NCBI RefSeq assembly: GCF_000424665.1
Contig: NZ_KE384221.1
Location: 124,001-188,000 of the forward strand
From: Salinimicrobium terrae DSM 17865
GTDB lineage: Bacteria; Bacteroidota; Bacteroidia; Flavobacteriales; Flavobacteriaceae
DNA: 64,000 bases
Direction: 5' to 3'
Shown: positions 51,371 through 61,470 of the stretch, in pieces
Layout of the letters: each line of letters opens with the position of its first letter
Numbering within the stretch: position 1 is the first letter of the stretch
Notes under the pieces: model-generated
Databases searched by the model: none
Told to the model about the DNA's origin: nothing
The model's input: only the letters and a program-made list of their open reading frames with translations
Made by a program: the position numbers and the translations under genes

Positions 51371-53713
51371 TTATAAATTAACTTTTAAAGATAAATTTAA
51401 TCTTGCTCCGTTTCCTTTAATATAATTGCTTGGTCTGGCGTCCCATTGGGAAATAGGAAGATAATAATCTTGGTTAAGGAGGTTTTGGACTCCAAGGCTG
51501 AGAAGTGTGTTTCCTGTCATGTGATAGTTGGCTGAAAGGCTAACCAGATTAAAAGCTTCTACGGGTCCTTGCCCATAAACATAAGAACCATTAGGACGCG
51601 GGTCAAATTTATCTCTGTTTCCACTGTAAATATGGGATAGACGCATATTAAGCTTTTGAAAAACTTCATAGCTCACGTAGCTGGCAATCTTTAACGGTGG
51701 TATGCGATCACCATTCATGTAATTTTCATATTCTCCATCATCTTCGGCATCCAACTTTCCTTCAAGGTAAGAGACCGATGTTCCAAAATCAATTTTTTCA
51801 GACAACTTGGAATCAAGAGCAAGTTCAAAACCATATACTATTTCCGGCTGACGTGCAATTTGAAAAACTCCGTCAACTTCACGGTAAGTAGCACCAAGTT
51901 CAGATGTACTTACAAAATATGCTCCGCTGATACTGGTGTTTCCGAAGTTGCTGTTGAAACCTGCTTCATAATTATTGGCGATTACAGCTTCTGAAGAGAT
52001 CTGGTCTACAGTGTTTTCTGTGGCACTTCTCAAAGTACGGCCAAGATCTGCAATGGAGAAACTTTGAGAAAAACTAACAAACGGTTTAAATTGTTCCCAA
52101 CGATTATAGCGTAAGCCGGCATTAAAAGTAGTGGCGTCATATTTGAGTTCCCCGCCTTCAACAGATACATTCCCTTGGGGAGTACCCTCGTTTGGCATAA
52201 TGAAAATTGTGGTGTAATCTGGAATGTCTACATTTATATTCTCAAACCTGATTCCCGCTTTTAACACGAAATCGCCGTAGAGAGTCTTAAGCTGGGCATA
52301 AGGGGCGAAATTTTTCATATCTACTTCGGGAACCCAAAGCCTGCCATCGACCAGATATTGAGAAGTTACGTCGTTCAAAATGTCTATCCCGTATAGAATG
52401 TCTCCGGAAAATTCTGAGCCAAGAGCATACGGTGTCCTGAAATTTGCACGGATTCCTTTCTTATCTGATTCGATCATGGATTGTCCACCTTCAAAACCTG
52501 TTTCACTGTTAAAGAAGAAAGGAGAGAACCCATATACCGTTTGGAAATCCTGGAAGTATAGATTGGCGTTGAAATCTGTATCACCAAAAAGATTGTAAGA
52601 ATTGTAAGTGAACTGGCCATTATGGTTATACCTGTTCCCCTGGTCAACCCCCAGCACTTCTCCAATGACCCCTATTGCGGGACGTTCTCCATAAACTCCG
52701 GGTTGATTAATATATTCCGTATCCTGATTGCTGCTGAAATAGTTGTACATAAATTCAACAGTATTGTTGTAATCAATTGCATAATTCAATTTTCCGAAGA
52801 AATTGTACTGATTTGTTTCGCCTAAACCATAAGACGGAGATATGACTTCCCCGTTCGCGTCTCTAAATATCCCGGTTTGCCCGAAACTTGCGTTCGCAAC
52901 ATACCCAAGACCCCCTGTTTGCCCGGCAAAAGTTTGTGATAATTTTGAGCTAAGAGTATGTTTAGAATTCACCAAAGAAATACCGCTACTAAGCTCAGTA
53001 GTACTTTCAAGCTTTTTATAAGCTTTAGGAGTCTTGGTGATATAATTAATGATTCCGCCATCTGCGCCGTTACCATAAATAGCCGTTGCACCTTTTATGA
53101 TCTCGATCCTTTCAATGACGTTTGGATCAATAGTGTTCACATCCCTACTTCCGTTTCTTAATGGAGTAGACTGTGGAATTCCATCAATAAGGACAAGCAT
53201 TTTTCTACCTCGCAAAGTTTGCCCGGTGCTACTGGTTTGGCTGGTGCTTATTGCAAGACCGGGAACTTCATTCATTATATCGGCTATGGAATTACTAGTT
53301 AAATTTAGCCTTTCGATCTCTCTTGAAGTTAAAATTGAAACAGAAGATGGCACTTCATCTAAAGTTTCTGTTCTTCTGTTTGTGGTAATTACTACCTCGG
53401 CCAGATCCTTGAGTTCTTCTTCAAGAATGATATTGAGAGTTTTGTTTTCGTTTTGTTCTAGTTGTACTCTTCTTGTGGCAGTATTAAATCCGGGGGAATT
53501 TACTATTAGAAAATATTCACCCGATTCCAGAGAATCAAAGTGGTAATTTCCTTCCGCATCTGCGGTGGTAGTAATATTTGAATTCTGAAAACTGACGCTA
53601 GCATATTGTACTGGTTCATTTTGAGGTCCGGTAATTTTACCAGACAGGCTTGCGTTTTGAGCATTGGCTATAAAACCGAAGAGCATTAAACTGAGAAGGG
53701 GTAGAAATCTCAT
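51371..53713 (-). CDS. TonB-dependent siderophore receptor
   Basis: 780 aa. Signal peptide ends IANAQ. Residues 22-105 form a carboxypeptidase-regulatory-like domain. The plug follows (about 115-220) with SIADIMNEVPGLAISTS and RIEIIKGATAIYGNGADGG. The rest is a 22-stranded barrel ending in the outer-membrane signature LSLKVNL. It imports a ferric siderophore or similar chelate. An ideal promoter with an overlapping inverted repeat (53748-53778) suggests iron control, and a putative iron reductase follows. Confidence 0.95.
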   Translation of the reverse strand: MRFLPLLSLMLFGFIANAQNASLSGKITGPQNEPVQYASVSFQNSNITTTADAEGNYHFDSLESGEYFLIVNSPGFNTATRRVQLEQNENKTLNIILEEELKDLAEVVITTNRRTETLDEVPSSVSILTSREIERLNLTSNSIADIMNEVPGLAISTSQTSSTGQTLRGRKMLVLIDGIPQSTPLRNGSRDVNTIDPNVIERIEIIKGATAIYGNGADGGIINYITKTPKAYKKLESTTELSSGISLVNSKHTLSSKLSQTFAGQTGGLGYVANASFGQTGIFRDANGEVISPSYGLGETNQYNFFGKLNYAIDYNNTVEFMYNYFSSNQDTEYINQPGVYGERPAIGVIGEVLGVDQGNRYNHNGQFTYNSYNLFGDTDFNANLYFQDFQTVYGFSPFFFNSETGFEGGQSMIESDKKGIRANFRTPYALGSEFSGDILYGIDILNDVTSQYLVDGRLWVPEVDMKNFAPYAQLKTLYGDFVLKAGIRFENINVDIPDYTTIFIMPNEGTPQGNVSVEGGELKYDATTFNAGLRYNRWEQFKPFVSFSQSFSIADLGRTLRSATENTVDQISSEAVIANNYEAGFNSNFGNTSISGAYFVSTSELGATYREVDGVFQIARQPEIVYGFELALDSKLSEKIDFGTSVSYLEGKLDAEDDGEYENYMNGDRIPPLKIASYVSYEVFQKLNMRLSHIYSGNRDKFDPRPNGSYVYGQGPVEAFNLVSLSANYHMTGNTLLSLGVQNLLNQDYYLPISQWDARPSNYIKGNGARLNLSLKVNL

Positions 53714-53747
53714 TATATTTTTATTTGGATTGATTATAAATTGAGGG

Positions 53748-53778
53748 CAAATGTAGAATCAATCTAAATAAAAACAAA
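53748..53778 (-). promoter_or_regulatory. Consensus promoter of TonB receptor with Fur-like inverted repeat
   Basis: On the minus strand TTTG (53775-53778) is followed after exactly 19 bp by TACATTTG (53748-53755), the full Bacteroidota sigma consensus. The spacer contains TTTAGATTGATTCTA (53754-53768), with TAGA/TTCTA arms. Position over the promoter and the iron-uptake gene downstream suggest a ferric-uptake regulator operator. Operator identity is inference. Confidence 0.72.
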
Positions 53779-53837
53779 GAAAGAATATGTAAATAATTTG
53801 GGAGAAGGCTATATTGCTGAAGGTGAGGTAAAAAAAA

Positions 53838-53862
53838 TGCCCTGCTATTTAGCAAGGCATTT
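53838..53862 (-). terminator. Terminator of pnp
   Basis: ATGCC-CTGC and GCA-AGGCAT arms flank TATTTA just after the pnp stop, with T-rich sequence downstream on the minus strand. Confidence 0.6.
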
Positions 53863-53882
53863 ATAATTGTTAAGAATCAGGA

Positions 53883-56132
53883 TTAATTCCTGTCGTTTCT
53901 GTCATTTCTATCGTTTCTGTCTCTGTTTCCTCTTGATCTGTCATCACGACCACGGTTATCGCGATTATCACGTCTACCACTGTCACGGTTATTGTCTCTT
54001 GGAGGTCTTGGAGAATAACCTTCCGGTTTTTCAAGAAGTACTTTCCTTGAAACTTTCGGTTTTCTGGTCTTTGGATCGATTCCAAGATACTTCACCTCAA
54101 ATTCATCACCCATGTTTACAACATCAGATACATTCTCTGTACGTTCCCAGGCAAGTTCAGAAACGTGAAGCAATACTTCATTTCCTTTGGCTTCGGCGTA
54201 TTCTACCACTGCTCCAAAGTCAAGCATCTTGACCACCTTTACAGGATAAACTTTTCCAACCTCAGGTTTAAAAGTAATAGCTTTAATACGCTTTTTCACT
54301 TCATCAATCATCTCCTGGTTTACACCAAGAATCTCGATCACTCCCATTTCTTCAACTTCTTCAATGACAATGGTAGTGCCGGTTTCCTTCTGCATTTCCT
54401 GGATCACTTTTCCACCAGGCCCAATAACGGCACCAATAAATTCCCCTGGAATTTCCACTTTCTCCATCTTTGGAGCGTGAGCTTTTACAGATGATTTGGG
54501 TTCTGAAATTGTTTCGTTCAGCTTATCCAGAATATGAAGCCTTCCCTCACGAGCCTGTTTTAAAGCCTTTACAAGAATTTCGTAAGCAAGTCCTTTTACT
54601 TTAATGTCCATCTGGCAGGCGGTAATACCATCGGCCGTTCCGGTTACTTTAAAATCCATGTCACCCAGGTGATCTTCATCTCCTAGAATATCTGAAAGCA
54701 CTGCAAAACGTTCTCCGTCAGAAATTAATCCCATTGCAATTCCTGAGACCGGTTTCTTCATCTGAATACCTGCATCCATCATTGCCATGGTTCCGGCGCA
54801 AACCGTTGCCATAGAAGAAGATCCGTTGGATTCCAATACTTCAGAAACTACTCTTACCGTATATGGGCAATCTTCAGGGATCATACCTTTTAATGCTCTT
54901 TGAGCAAGGTTTCCGTGTCCTATTTCCCTACGCGAGGTTCCACGAATTGGATAGGCTTCCCCTGTACTAAAAGGAGGGAAATTATAGTGTAGATAGAAAG
55001 TCTCCTCACCCTGATGAGTAGGCATGTCTATCATATTGGCTTCTCTTGACGTTCCCAAGGTCACAGTAGCAAGTGCCTGAGTTTCTCCTCTGGTAAACAA
55101 TGCCGAACCATGAACTGATGGAAGGTAATCGATCTCACACCAGATTGGGCGAATTTCATCTGTCTTTCTTCCGTCAAGACGTAAACCTTCAGCAAGAGTC
55201 AATTCTCGTACTGCTTCCTTTTCTACTTTGTTGTAGTATTTTTTGATCAGGTCTTTTTTCTCCTCTAATTCCTCTTCAGAGAACATTTCATAAACCTCAT
55301 CTTTTACTGCTGAAAATGCATCGCTGCGTTCGTGTTTACTGTGCGCGCCTTTAGCAATGTCGTATACTTTCTGGTATGCAGCTTCACGAACTTTAGCATA
55401 AAGATCTTCATCAGATTCTGCAACAGCGTACTCTCTCACTTCTTTTCTTCCGAAGGCATCGGCCAGCTTATTCTGTGCTTCGATCTGTTTTTTGATAGCT
55501 TCATGAGCGAATTTAATAGCTTCTGCCATTTCTTCTTCGCTAATCTCTTTCATCTCACCTTCCACCATCATTACAGAATCGGCAGAGGCGCCAATGATCA
55601 TATCGATATCAGATTCTGCCAACTGGCTGCGGCTTGGATTGATCACGAATTCGCCGTTGATCCTTCCCACACGTGCTTCTGAAATTGTTGTTTCAAAAGG
55701 AATATCTGAAAGTTGAATTGCTGCTGAAGCTGCCAAACCTGCAAGTGCATCGGGCATAACTTCCTCGTCGTGAGACATCAACTGGATCATCACCTGGGTC
55801 TCATAGCGATAATCTGAAGGGAAAAGAGGACGCAAAACGCGGTCAACAATTCTCATTACAAGAACTTCCCCGTCGCTTGGACGTGCTTCTCTCTTGAAAA
55901 ATCCTCCGGGATATCTACCGGCAGCTGCAAACTTTTCTCTGTAATCTACTGTTAGAGGGAAAAAGTCTGCCGTACTTTTGTTGTAGTTCGAGACTACAGT
56001 ACAAAGTAACATGGCATCTCCCATTTGTACTACAACAGACCCATGAGCCTGTTTTGCTAATTTCCCGGTCTCGAGGGAGATGGTCCTGCCGTCTCCTAAA
56101 TCGATGACCTCTTTAAATGTCTTTGGAATCAT
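53883..56132 (-). CDS. pnp: Polyribonucleotide nucleotidyltransferase (PNPase)
   Basis: 749 aa. Two RNase PH domains: the first contains [20 protein letters not shown] and the second [14 protein letters not shown] with [20 protein letters not shown] domain ([20 protein letters not shown]) and an S1 domain ([20 protein letters not shown]) follow. The C terminus is an Arg/Asp/Asn-rich low-complexity tail ([20 protein letters not shown]) typical of Bacteroidota. It degrades RNA 3' to 5' and follows rpsO as in most bacteria, but with its own hairpin-containing leader. Confidence 0.97.
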   Translation of the reverse strand: MIPKTFKEVIDLGDGRTISLETGKLAKQAHGSVVVQMGDAMLLCTVVSNYNKSTADFFPLTVDYREKFAAAGRYPGGFFKREARPSDGEVLVMRIVDRVLRPLFPSDYRYETQVMIQLMSHDEEVMPDALAGLAASAAIQLSDIPFETTISEARVGRINGEFVINPSRSQLAESDIDMIIGASADSVMMVEGEMKEISEEEMAEAIKFAHEAIKKQIEAQNKLADAFGRKEVREYAVAESDEDLYAKVREAAYQKVYDIAKGAHSKHERSDAFSAVKDEVYEMFSEEELEEKKDLIKKYYNKVEKEAVRELTLAEGLRLDGRKTDEIRPIWCEIDYLPSVHGSALFTRGETQALATVTLGTSREANMIDMPTHQGEETFYLHYNFPPFSTGEAYPIRGTSRREIGHGNLAQRALKGMIPEDCPYTVRVVSEVLESNGSSSMATVCAGTMAMMDAGIQMKKPVSGIAMGLISDGERFAVLSDILGDEDHLGDMDFKVTGTADGITACQMDIKVKGLAYEILVKALKQAREGRLHILDKLNETISEPKSSVKAHAPKMEKVEIPGEFIGAVIGPGGKVIQEMQKETGTTIVIEEVEEMGVIEILGVNQEMIDEVKKRIKAITFKPEVGKVYPVKVVKMLDFGAVVEYAEAKGNEVLLHVSELAWERTENVSDVVNMGDEFEVKYLGIDPKTRKPKVSRKVLLEKPEGYSPRPPRDNNRDSGRRDNRDNRGRDDRSRGNRDRNDRNDRNDRN

Positions 56133-56185
56133 AAATTTTTTTAATTCTACTCCTGCTCATTTGCAGGATTGTTAAACAATGGTCT

Positions 56186-56204
56186 CCCGTTAAGTCTGAA
56201 CGGG
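56186..56204 (-). promoter_or_regulatory. Hairpin in pnp leader
   Basis: CCCGTT (56186-56191) and AACGGG (56199-56204) enclose seven bases about 55 bp upstream of the pnp start. pnp leaders in other bacteria contain RNase-processed stem-loops used for autoregulation. That function is inferred here. Confidence 0.45.
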
Positions 56205-56412
56205 ACAGGTTGTGTTGTTGTTGTGGGTTGTGAAGACCAATGAAAAACTACCTTTTGTTTTCTCACCTGCTAAGTCAGAAAAACTACAGGTGTCAAAAAT
56301 GAGCTTTTATTACTAATTTTTTTCAGCTTAAAAATTACGCAGATTTTTTAAAGGAAAATAAAAACCTGTATTAATTTTTTATAAAAACTCTGTTTAAGAA
56401 GAAATGACATAA

Positions 56413-56439
56413 AAAAAGGGGCCGCAAGAGCCCCTTTTT
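56413..56439 (-). terminator. Terminator of rpsO
   Basis: AAAAAGGGGC (56413-56422) pairs with GCCCCTTTTT (56430-56439). It lies directly after the rpsO stop and separates rpsO from pnp. Confidence 0.8.
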
Positions 56440-56441
56440 AA

Positions 56442-56711
56442 TTATTTTCTTAATCCTAATTCTTTAACGATCGCACGATATCTCAAGATATCTTTCTTCA
56501 TTAAATAATCCAGCAGGCTTCTTCTCTTACCTACTAATTTTACCAGTGACCGCTCTGTATTAAAATCCTGACGATTGTTCTTTAAGTGCTGAGTCAAATG
56601 TTCAATACGGTGAGTGAACAAGGCGATTTGCCCTTCGGCAGAACCTGTGTCGTTCTTTCCTTTACCGTGTTTTGCAAAAAGTTCTTCTTTTGCGTCTTTA
56701 GTTAAATACAT
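56442..56711 (-). CDS. rpsO: 30S ribosomal protein S15
   Basis: 89 aa, exact family length. Motifs: GSAEGQIALFTHRIEHLTQHL, shown as EGQIALFTHRI, then LVKLVGKRRSLLDYLMKKD and RYRAIVKELGLRK. It binds 16S rRNA and nucleates the small-subunit platform. It lies upstream of pnp in the conserved order, with a terminator between. Confidence 0.98.
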   Translation of the reverse strand: MYLTKDAKEELFAKHGKGKNDTGSAEGQIALFTHRIEHLTQHLKNNRQDFNTERSLVKLVGKRRSLLDYLMKKDILRYRAIVKELGLRK

Positions 56712-56837
56712 TCCAATATTAATTTTAATGATTTTTATGTATTGACAGCTTTTCTGCCAGGGCGCAAATATAAGATATTATAAAATATTAGCTGTGTAAA
56801 TTTTTAATTTTCTGAAGGTCAGTCAGAAATGACATTT

Positions 56838-57695
56838 TTAAGCTCTTATTGGTTTGTTTTGGATAAGATCAATGTACTTGTTAACCCTGTTTTTAAGCTC
56901 TGATCTTTTTGTGATAAAGTCAAGAAATCCATGCTCCAGAAGAAATTCAGATGTCTGAAAATCGTCCGGAAGATCTTTTCCGGTTGTATCCTTTACAACC
57001 CTTGGACCTGCAAACCCGATCAAGGCTCCCGGTTCGGCAATATTGATATCACCCAGCATAGCAAAAGATGCAGTGGTACCACCAGTTGTGGGATCTGTAC
57101 ACAGGGAGATATAAGGAATTTTGGCGTCAGCCAGTTGCGCAAGTTTTGCCGAAGTTTTTGCCAACTGCATTAATGAAAGAGCTGCTTCCATCATTCTTGC
57201 TCCTCCAGATTTTGAGATTACCATAAGTGGGATCTTATGTTCCAGGGCATAATCTGCTGCTCTGGAAATTTTTTCCCCTACCACAGAACCCATAGAGCCA
57301 CCAATAAAAGTGAAGTCCATACAAGCTACCACAAGATCGTTTCCTTTTGATTTTCCAACGGCCGTGCGTACTGCATCCTTAAGACCTGTTTTTGCCTGGG
57401 CATCTGCTAACCTGTCGGTATATTTCTTTGTGTCCTCAAATTCGAGAGGATCACGTGAACTGAGATTTTTATCCAGTTCTGTGTAGTTATTTTCGTCAAA
57501 AAGGATCTTGAAGTATTCATTACTTCCAATTCTTACGTGGTAACCGTCTTCGGGACTCACATAGAAATTTTTTTCAAGCTGCTCAGCATCAATGATCTTT
57601 CCGGTAGGAGACTTATACCATAATCCTTTTGGAACATCTTTCTTATCTTCGGTTGCAGTTTGTATTCCCTTTTGTGTTCTTCTAAACCAAGCCAT
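56838..57695 (-). CDS. accD: Acetyl-CoA carboxylase carboxyltransferase subunit beta
   Basis: 285 aa. The carboxyltransferase core is clear: [20 protein letters not shown], then [20 protein letters not shown] and [20 protein letters not shown] with GFAGPRVV. The N-terminal zinc ribbon of typical AccD (four Cys) appears absent: residues 20-60 contain [10 protein letters not shown] but no CxxC pairs. Bacteroidota AccD proteins often lack these Cys. It makes malonyl-CoA with AccA/B/C encoded elsewhere. Confidence 0.94.
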   Translation of the reverse strand: MAWFRRTQKGIQTATEDKKDVPKGLWYKSPTGKIIDAEQLEKNFYVSPEDGYHVRIGSNEYFKILFDENNYTELDKNLSSRDPLEFEDTKKYTDRLADAQAKTGLKDAVRTAVGKSKGNDLVVACMDFTFIGGSMGSVVGEKISRAADYALEHKIPLMVISKSGGARMMEAALSLMQLAKTSAKLAQLADAKIPYISLCTDPTTGGTTASFAMLGDINIAEPGALIGFAGPRVVKDTTGKDLPDDFQTSEFLLEHGFLDFITKRSELKNRVNKYIDLIQNKPIRA

Positions 57696-57714
57696 GGTGA
57701 ATGAGATTAAAAAG

Positions 57715-57745
57715 TGATGGCCCGGGATTTTTCCAGGCCATCTCT
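57715..57745 (-). terminator. Terminator of fbaA
   Basis: On the minus strand, GAGATGGCCTGG pairs with CCGGGCCATC around AAAAATC and is followed by a T-rich stretch. It separates fbaA from accD. Confidence 0.6.
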
Positions 57746-57758
57746 TTAATTAATTTTA

Positions 57759-58826
57759 TTACAGCGTATTAATATTATTAAGGTCTTCAAACGCTTTTTT
57801 CAGACGCTTCTTAAAAGTCAGTTCTCCTTCACGTACCCATTTTCTTGGATCGTAATGTTTTTTATTTGGAGAATCGGCACTTTCGGGGTTACCAATCTGA
57901 GCTTTCAGGTAATCTCCTTTTTCATTCATATAATCTCGGATTCCTTCAAGATAGGCATATTGAAGATCGGTGTCGATATTCATTTTGATCACCCCATATT
58001 CAATTGCTTCTCTAATTTCTTCTACTGTAGATCCACTACCTCCGTGAAAGACAAAGTCAATTGTGTTCTTGCCAACGCCGTATTTTTCAGAAATAAAGTC
58101 CTGGGAATTTTTAAGAATTACAGGAGTAAGTTTTACATTTCCGGGCTTATACACTCCGTGCACATTTCCGAAGGCGGCAGCAATAGTAAATTGATCACTC
58201 ACTTTGCTTAGCTCTTCATAAGCATAGGCAACTTCATCGGGCTGAGTATAGAGTTTTGAAGAATCGATATCTGTGTTATCCACACCGTCTTCTTCTCCAC
58301 CTGTCACTCCCAATTCAATTTCCAGAGTCATGCCCATTTTGCTCATTCTCTCCAGGTATTGTTTACAAGTCTGGATATTCTCTTCAAGCGACTCTTCAGA
58401 AAGGTCCAGCATGTGGGAGCTAAAAAGTGGCTTTCCAAATTGTTCGAAATGCTTTTCACTAGCATCAAGCATTCCGTCCACCCATCCTGTAAGTTTCTTT
58501 GCACAATGATCTGTGTGAAGGATAACGGTTGCACCGTAAGCTTCTGCCAGTTCGTGAACATGTTTCGCACCGGCAATAGCTCCTGCTATGGCTGCTTTTT
58601 CATCTTTATTTTTAAGGCCTTTACCGGCATTAAATTGTGCTCCTCCATTAGAGAATTGTATAATAACAGGGGAATTTAATTCGGCTGCTGTTTCAAGTAC
58701 GGCATTAATAGTACTTGAACCTATAACGTTGACAGCAGGAAGAGCGAAACTTTTTTTCTTTGCATATTTGAAAATTTCCTGAACCTCTTTTCCAGTGGCA
58801 ACTCCGGGTTTAATATTATGACTCAT
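57759..58826 (-). CDS. fbaA: Class II fructose-bisphosphate aldolase
   Basis: 355 aa, the E. coli FbaA-type length. Zinc ligands lie in VILHTDHCAKK (His pair), LEIELGVTGGEEDGVDN, GNVHGVYKPGN and DFVFHGGSGSTVEEI. NIDTDLQYAYL holds the substrate Asn/Asp. It converts fructose-1,6-bisphosphate to triose phosphates in glycolysis and gluconeogenesis. It appears monocistronic. Confidence 0.97.
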   Translation of the reverse strand: MSHNIKPGVATGKEVQEIFKYAKKKSFALPAVNVIGSSTINAVLETAAELNSPVIIQFSNGGAQFNAGKGLKNKDEKAAIAGAIAGAKHVHELAEAYGATVILHTDHCAKKLTGWVDGMLDASEKHFEQFGKPLFSSHMLDLSEESLEENIQTCKQYLERMSKMGMTLEIELGVTGGEEDGVDNTDIDSSKLYTQPDEVAYAYEELSKVSDQFTIAAAFGNVHGVYKPGNVKLTPVILKNSQDFISEKYGVGKNTIDFVFHGGSGSTVEEIREAIEYGVIKMNIDTDLQYAYLEGIRDYMNEKGDYLKAQIGNPESADSPNKKHYDPRKWVREGELTFKKRLKKAFEDLNNINTL

Positions 58827-58868
58827 AAATATGATTTTTGGTTAACAAAAATAAGAAAAATTGTCGGG

Positions 58869-61433
58869 TTAGAAAGGATAATTGATCCCTACATTGAATA
58901 CTGCTTCGGAAAGATTGTAACCTCTAAACCATCTGTTTCCAGATTCAAGAGCAGGATTATAGGTCTTAAATCCAATATCAAACCTTAGAACGAAAAAATT
59001 AAAATCGTAACGAAATCCAATACCTGTTCCCAGAGCAAGTTCTTCAAGATCGGAGAGGCTTGTAAAGGTAGATGCTTCTTCTTCTACGATATCAAATACA
59101 TTCCAAATATTTCCTGCATCTGCAAAGACAGCTCCATTAAGATCTCCCAGAAGTTTAAACCGGTATTCGGCACTAAGAGCGATTTTCATATTAGCCTCAT
59201 TAAATTCATTACGCCCACCACTACTCCCGGGACCAAGAGAATAAGGTTGCCAGGCCCGGTTGTCATTGGGTCCACCTGCAAAGAAAGATCTAATAAAGGG
59301 AATACTGTTGGAGTTTCCATAGGGAACGGCAATCCCTCCAAAAGTGCGAATAGCGATAACCTTGTCTCCGCCCAAATCCCAGTGCTTTATGTAATCAATT
59401 TCAGTTTTTAAATACTGCGAGAAGTTGACTCCAAAGATGCTGTACCTTCCGGTTTCATCTTTGTCTATGCCGGATAGTTTTGAAACAGCTGAAAGAAAAT
59501 GGCCGGCTGCTTCTAATTTTACCCTGATTCGTGAGAAATCCTCATCATAAATATTTTCCTTCTTGTTGAGGATATAAGAGAAGTTTGTTGCGTATATAAG
59601 ATTGTCTTCGGTTAGCCGGTTTTTTCTTTCTCTTAGATCGTTTAATATTTCGGTCTGACTTCCGGTTAATCCACCAACCTCTCCCAGTCGGGAAGCTCTT
59701 AAAAATCCGTCGGCACCTTCGGGAATTTGAAGAAACCGCTCTCCCTGTTCATTGGTGGTAAAAAATTGTGCAGGAGCATTAATATTTTCCGAAGTCGCAA
59801 CTTCGTTAATTTCAAGATAAGAGTTGCGGTACACATTGAAGTAGTTGTCTACATTTAAATTCCTCACATATTGGATATTTACGGGATCCATGAGCAGTGT
59901 AAGATTTTCATTTGGTAGCCAACGATAATTCATTACCGCGGTAAAACTTTGTTTGTCAAGTCCAATGTTGGTCTGCGTACTGGCACCTACACTAAGGGTG
60001 GTAAAAGGATACATGTACTTGGGAATAAACCTTTCTGTTGAAAACGGAAATAAAATGCGCGGCAGGGTAAGATCTACGTCTACTCCAATTTCTGTAATAT
60101 CAAAGAAGCGATCGGCATCATTTGCGACATCCTTGGAAGAGCCTATACTTCCACGACCTCCAATCTCCAGAATTTCGGCACCTCCAAAAACATTTCGGAT
60201 TAAGAGAGAGCCTCCAAAGCCAATTCCGATTTTCTGAATGTTACTCTGAGAAATGTCAAATTCAAACCCTAGAGAGTATTTTTGGCGGGGAGTTAGAAAA
60301 ATGTTCGCGATAAGATCAGTGCCAGTGGTGTCTGAAGGATCTTCCATATACTGGATATTAGGATACCTAAAGGTCCTTAGTTGGTTAAGTCGGTTGTAGG
60401 TGAGAGTTCTGGCAGCATCTGAATATGTTGTGCCCGGGGTAATGAAGATCGCATTGGTGAGAGCACCTGGTTTAAACTGCAATTCATCAAAACCGTATAG
60501 ATTATAACCTTCATTAGTGGCAGTATCTGTTACAGGTTCATTCCTGTACTCATACCTGTAATCGGGAAAAATATTGACCTTGCTTATTTTATGCACCTTA
60601 TAAGGAATTCTCGTTTGCACCCCGTCAACTGTTGCTTCGCGATTTTGGATAATTAAGGCCGTATTTACTTTATGATCTGTGTTTACTGTGTCGGTCTCAA
60701 AGCTAATATACTCCTGCTCGAAATGGAACAGACCATTATTGCGGTAGAGCTGAGTTAATCGCTCTCTTTCGGCACCATAATCCTGTGTTTTATATTGCGT
60801 TCCCGGAATTATAAGTGAATTTTCCTGGTGAGCTTCGTATATGGAATCTGCTACAATAGATGCTATTCGCGTAGTTATAGAATCTACAATATAAGGTTCA
60901 TTGGGAGTGACAAAATAATTAACTTTGGCTCTTTTTCTTTTAGTAGGAATAATTTCATAATCCGTCTGGGCATTAAACCAGCCATTGTTCCAGTACCATG
61001 TTTTTAGTCTTTCTGCCGATCTTTCGGCCTGGGCTTCATTTATTATTGCAGGTGGTTCCCCTGTTTCCTTTAGCCATTCATTGAGATTGACATAGATATT
61101 TCCCAGCCGTACTACCTGTTTGTCTGAAAAAATATCCGCTAGTCTTTCTGCTCGTGCTGGTTTTTCCTGAAGCCAGTTTAAGTATGTTGTGTCGGGATTT
61201 GGATTCGCAAGGTTATATAGGTACAGCTGTAGAGGAAGGCCCAAAAAAGAATTGTTTGGTTCCTGGTAGAGCTGATTGTAGATGGTGCTCGAAGAAATTT
61301 CCTCACCATCTACATAAATAGTATTCTCTGTTAGTAGTCTTTGATCATCTTCAACTCTTTTTACAGCATTGCAGGAATAAAGAAAAAAAGCAATTAAAAG
61401 AATTAATGATATTTTTGCCTGCAAATGTTTCAA
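58869..61433 (-). CDS. tamL: Outer-membrane assembly lipoprotein TamL (BamA/TamA family)
   Basis: 854 aa with lipobox LYSC, so it is a lipoprotein, unlike TamA. POTRA-like domains occupy about residues 30-390. The C-terminal 16-strand Omp85 barrel contains the lid-loop motif IRSFFAGGPNDNRAWQPYSLG and ends VGINYPF. Bacteroidota TamL works with TamB in outer-membrane protein insertion. The divergent methyltransferase gene starts 37 bp away. Confidence 0.9.
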   Translation of the reverse strand: MKHLQAKISLILLIAFFLYSCNAVKRVEDDQRLLTENTIYVDGEEISSSTIYNQLYQEPNNSFLGLPLQLYLYNLANPNPDTTYLNWLQEKPARAERLADIFSDKQVVRLGNIYVNLNEWLKETGEPPAIINEAQAERSAERLKTWYWNNGWFNAQTDYEIIPTKRKRAKVNYFVTPNEPYIVDSITTRIASIVADSIYEAHQENSLIIPGTQYKTQDYGAERERLTQLYRNNGLFHFEQEYISFETDTVNTDHKVNTALIIQNREATVDGVQTRIPYKVHKISKVNIFPDYRYEYRNEPVTDTATNEGYNLYGFDELQFKPGALTNAIFITPGTTYSDAARTLTYNRLNQLRTFRYPNIQYMEDPSDTTGTDLIANIFLTPRQKYSLGFEFDISQSNIQKIGIGFGGSLLIRNVFGGAEILEIGGRGSIGSSKDVANDADRFFDITEIGVDVDLTLPRILFPFSTERFIPKYMYPFTTLSVGASTQTNIGLDKQSFTAVMNYRWLPNENLTLLMDPVNIQYVRNLNVDNYFNVYRNSYLEINEVATSENINAPAQFFTTNEQGERFLQIPEGADGFLRASRLGEVGGLTGSQTEILNDLRERKNRLTEDNLIYATNFSYILNKKENIYDEDFSRIRVKLEAAGHFLSAVSKLSGIDKDETGRYSIFGVNFSQYLKTEIDYIKHWDLGGDKVIAIRTFGGIAVPYGNSNSIPFIRSFFAGGPNDNRAWQPYSLGPGSSGGRNEFNEANMKIALSAEYRFKLLGDLNGAVFADAGNIWNVFDIVEEEASTFTSLSDLEELALGTGIGFRYDFNFFVLRFDIGFKTYNPALESGNRWFRGYNLSEAVFNVGINYPF

Positions 61434-61470
61434 GTAGTCTGTTTAATGTGCTCAAAAATACAACTTTGGT

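Noticed and set aside
54165-55682. Plus-strand frames opposite pnp
   Set aside because: They are antisense shadows of an intact PNPase gene, rich in Phe/Ser/His from codon bias.
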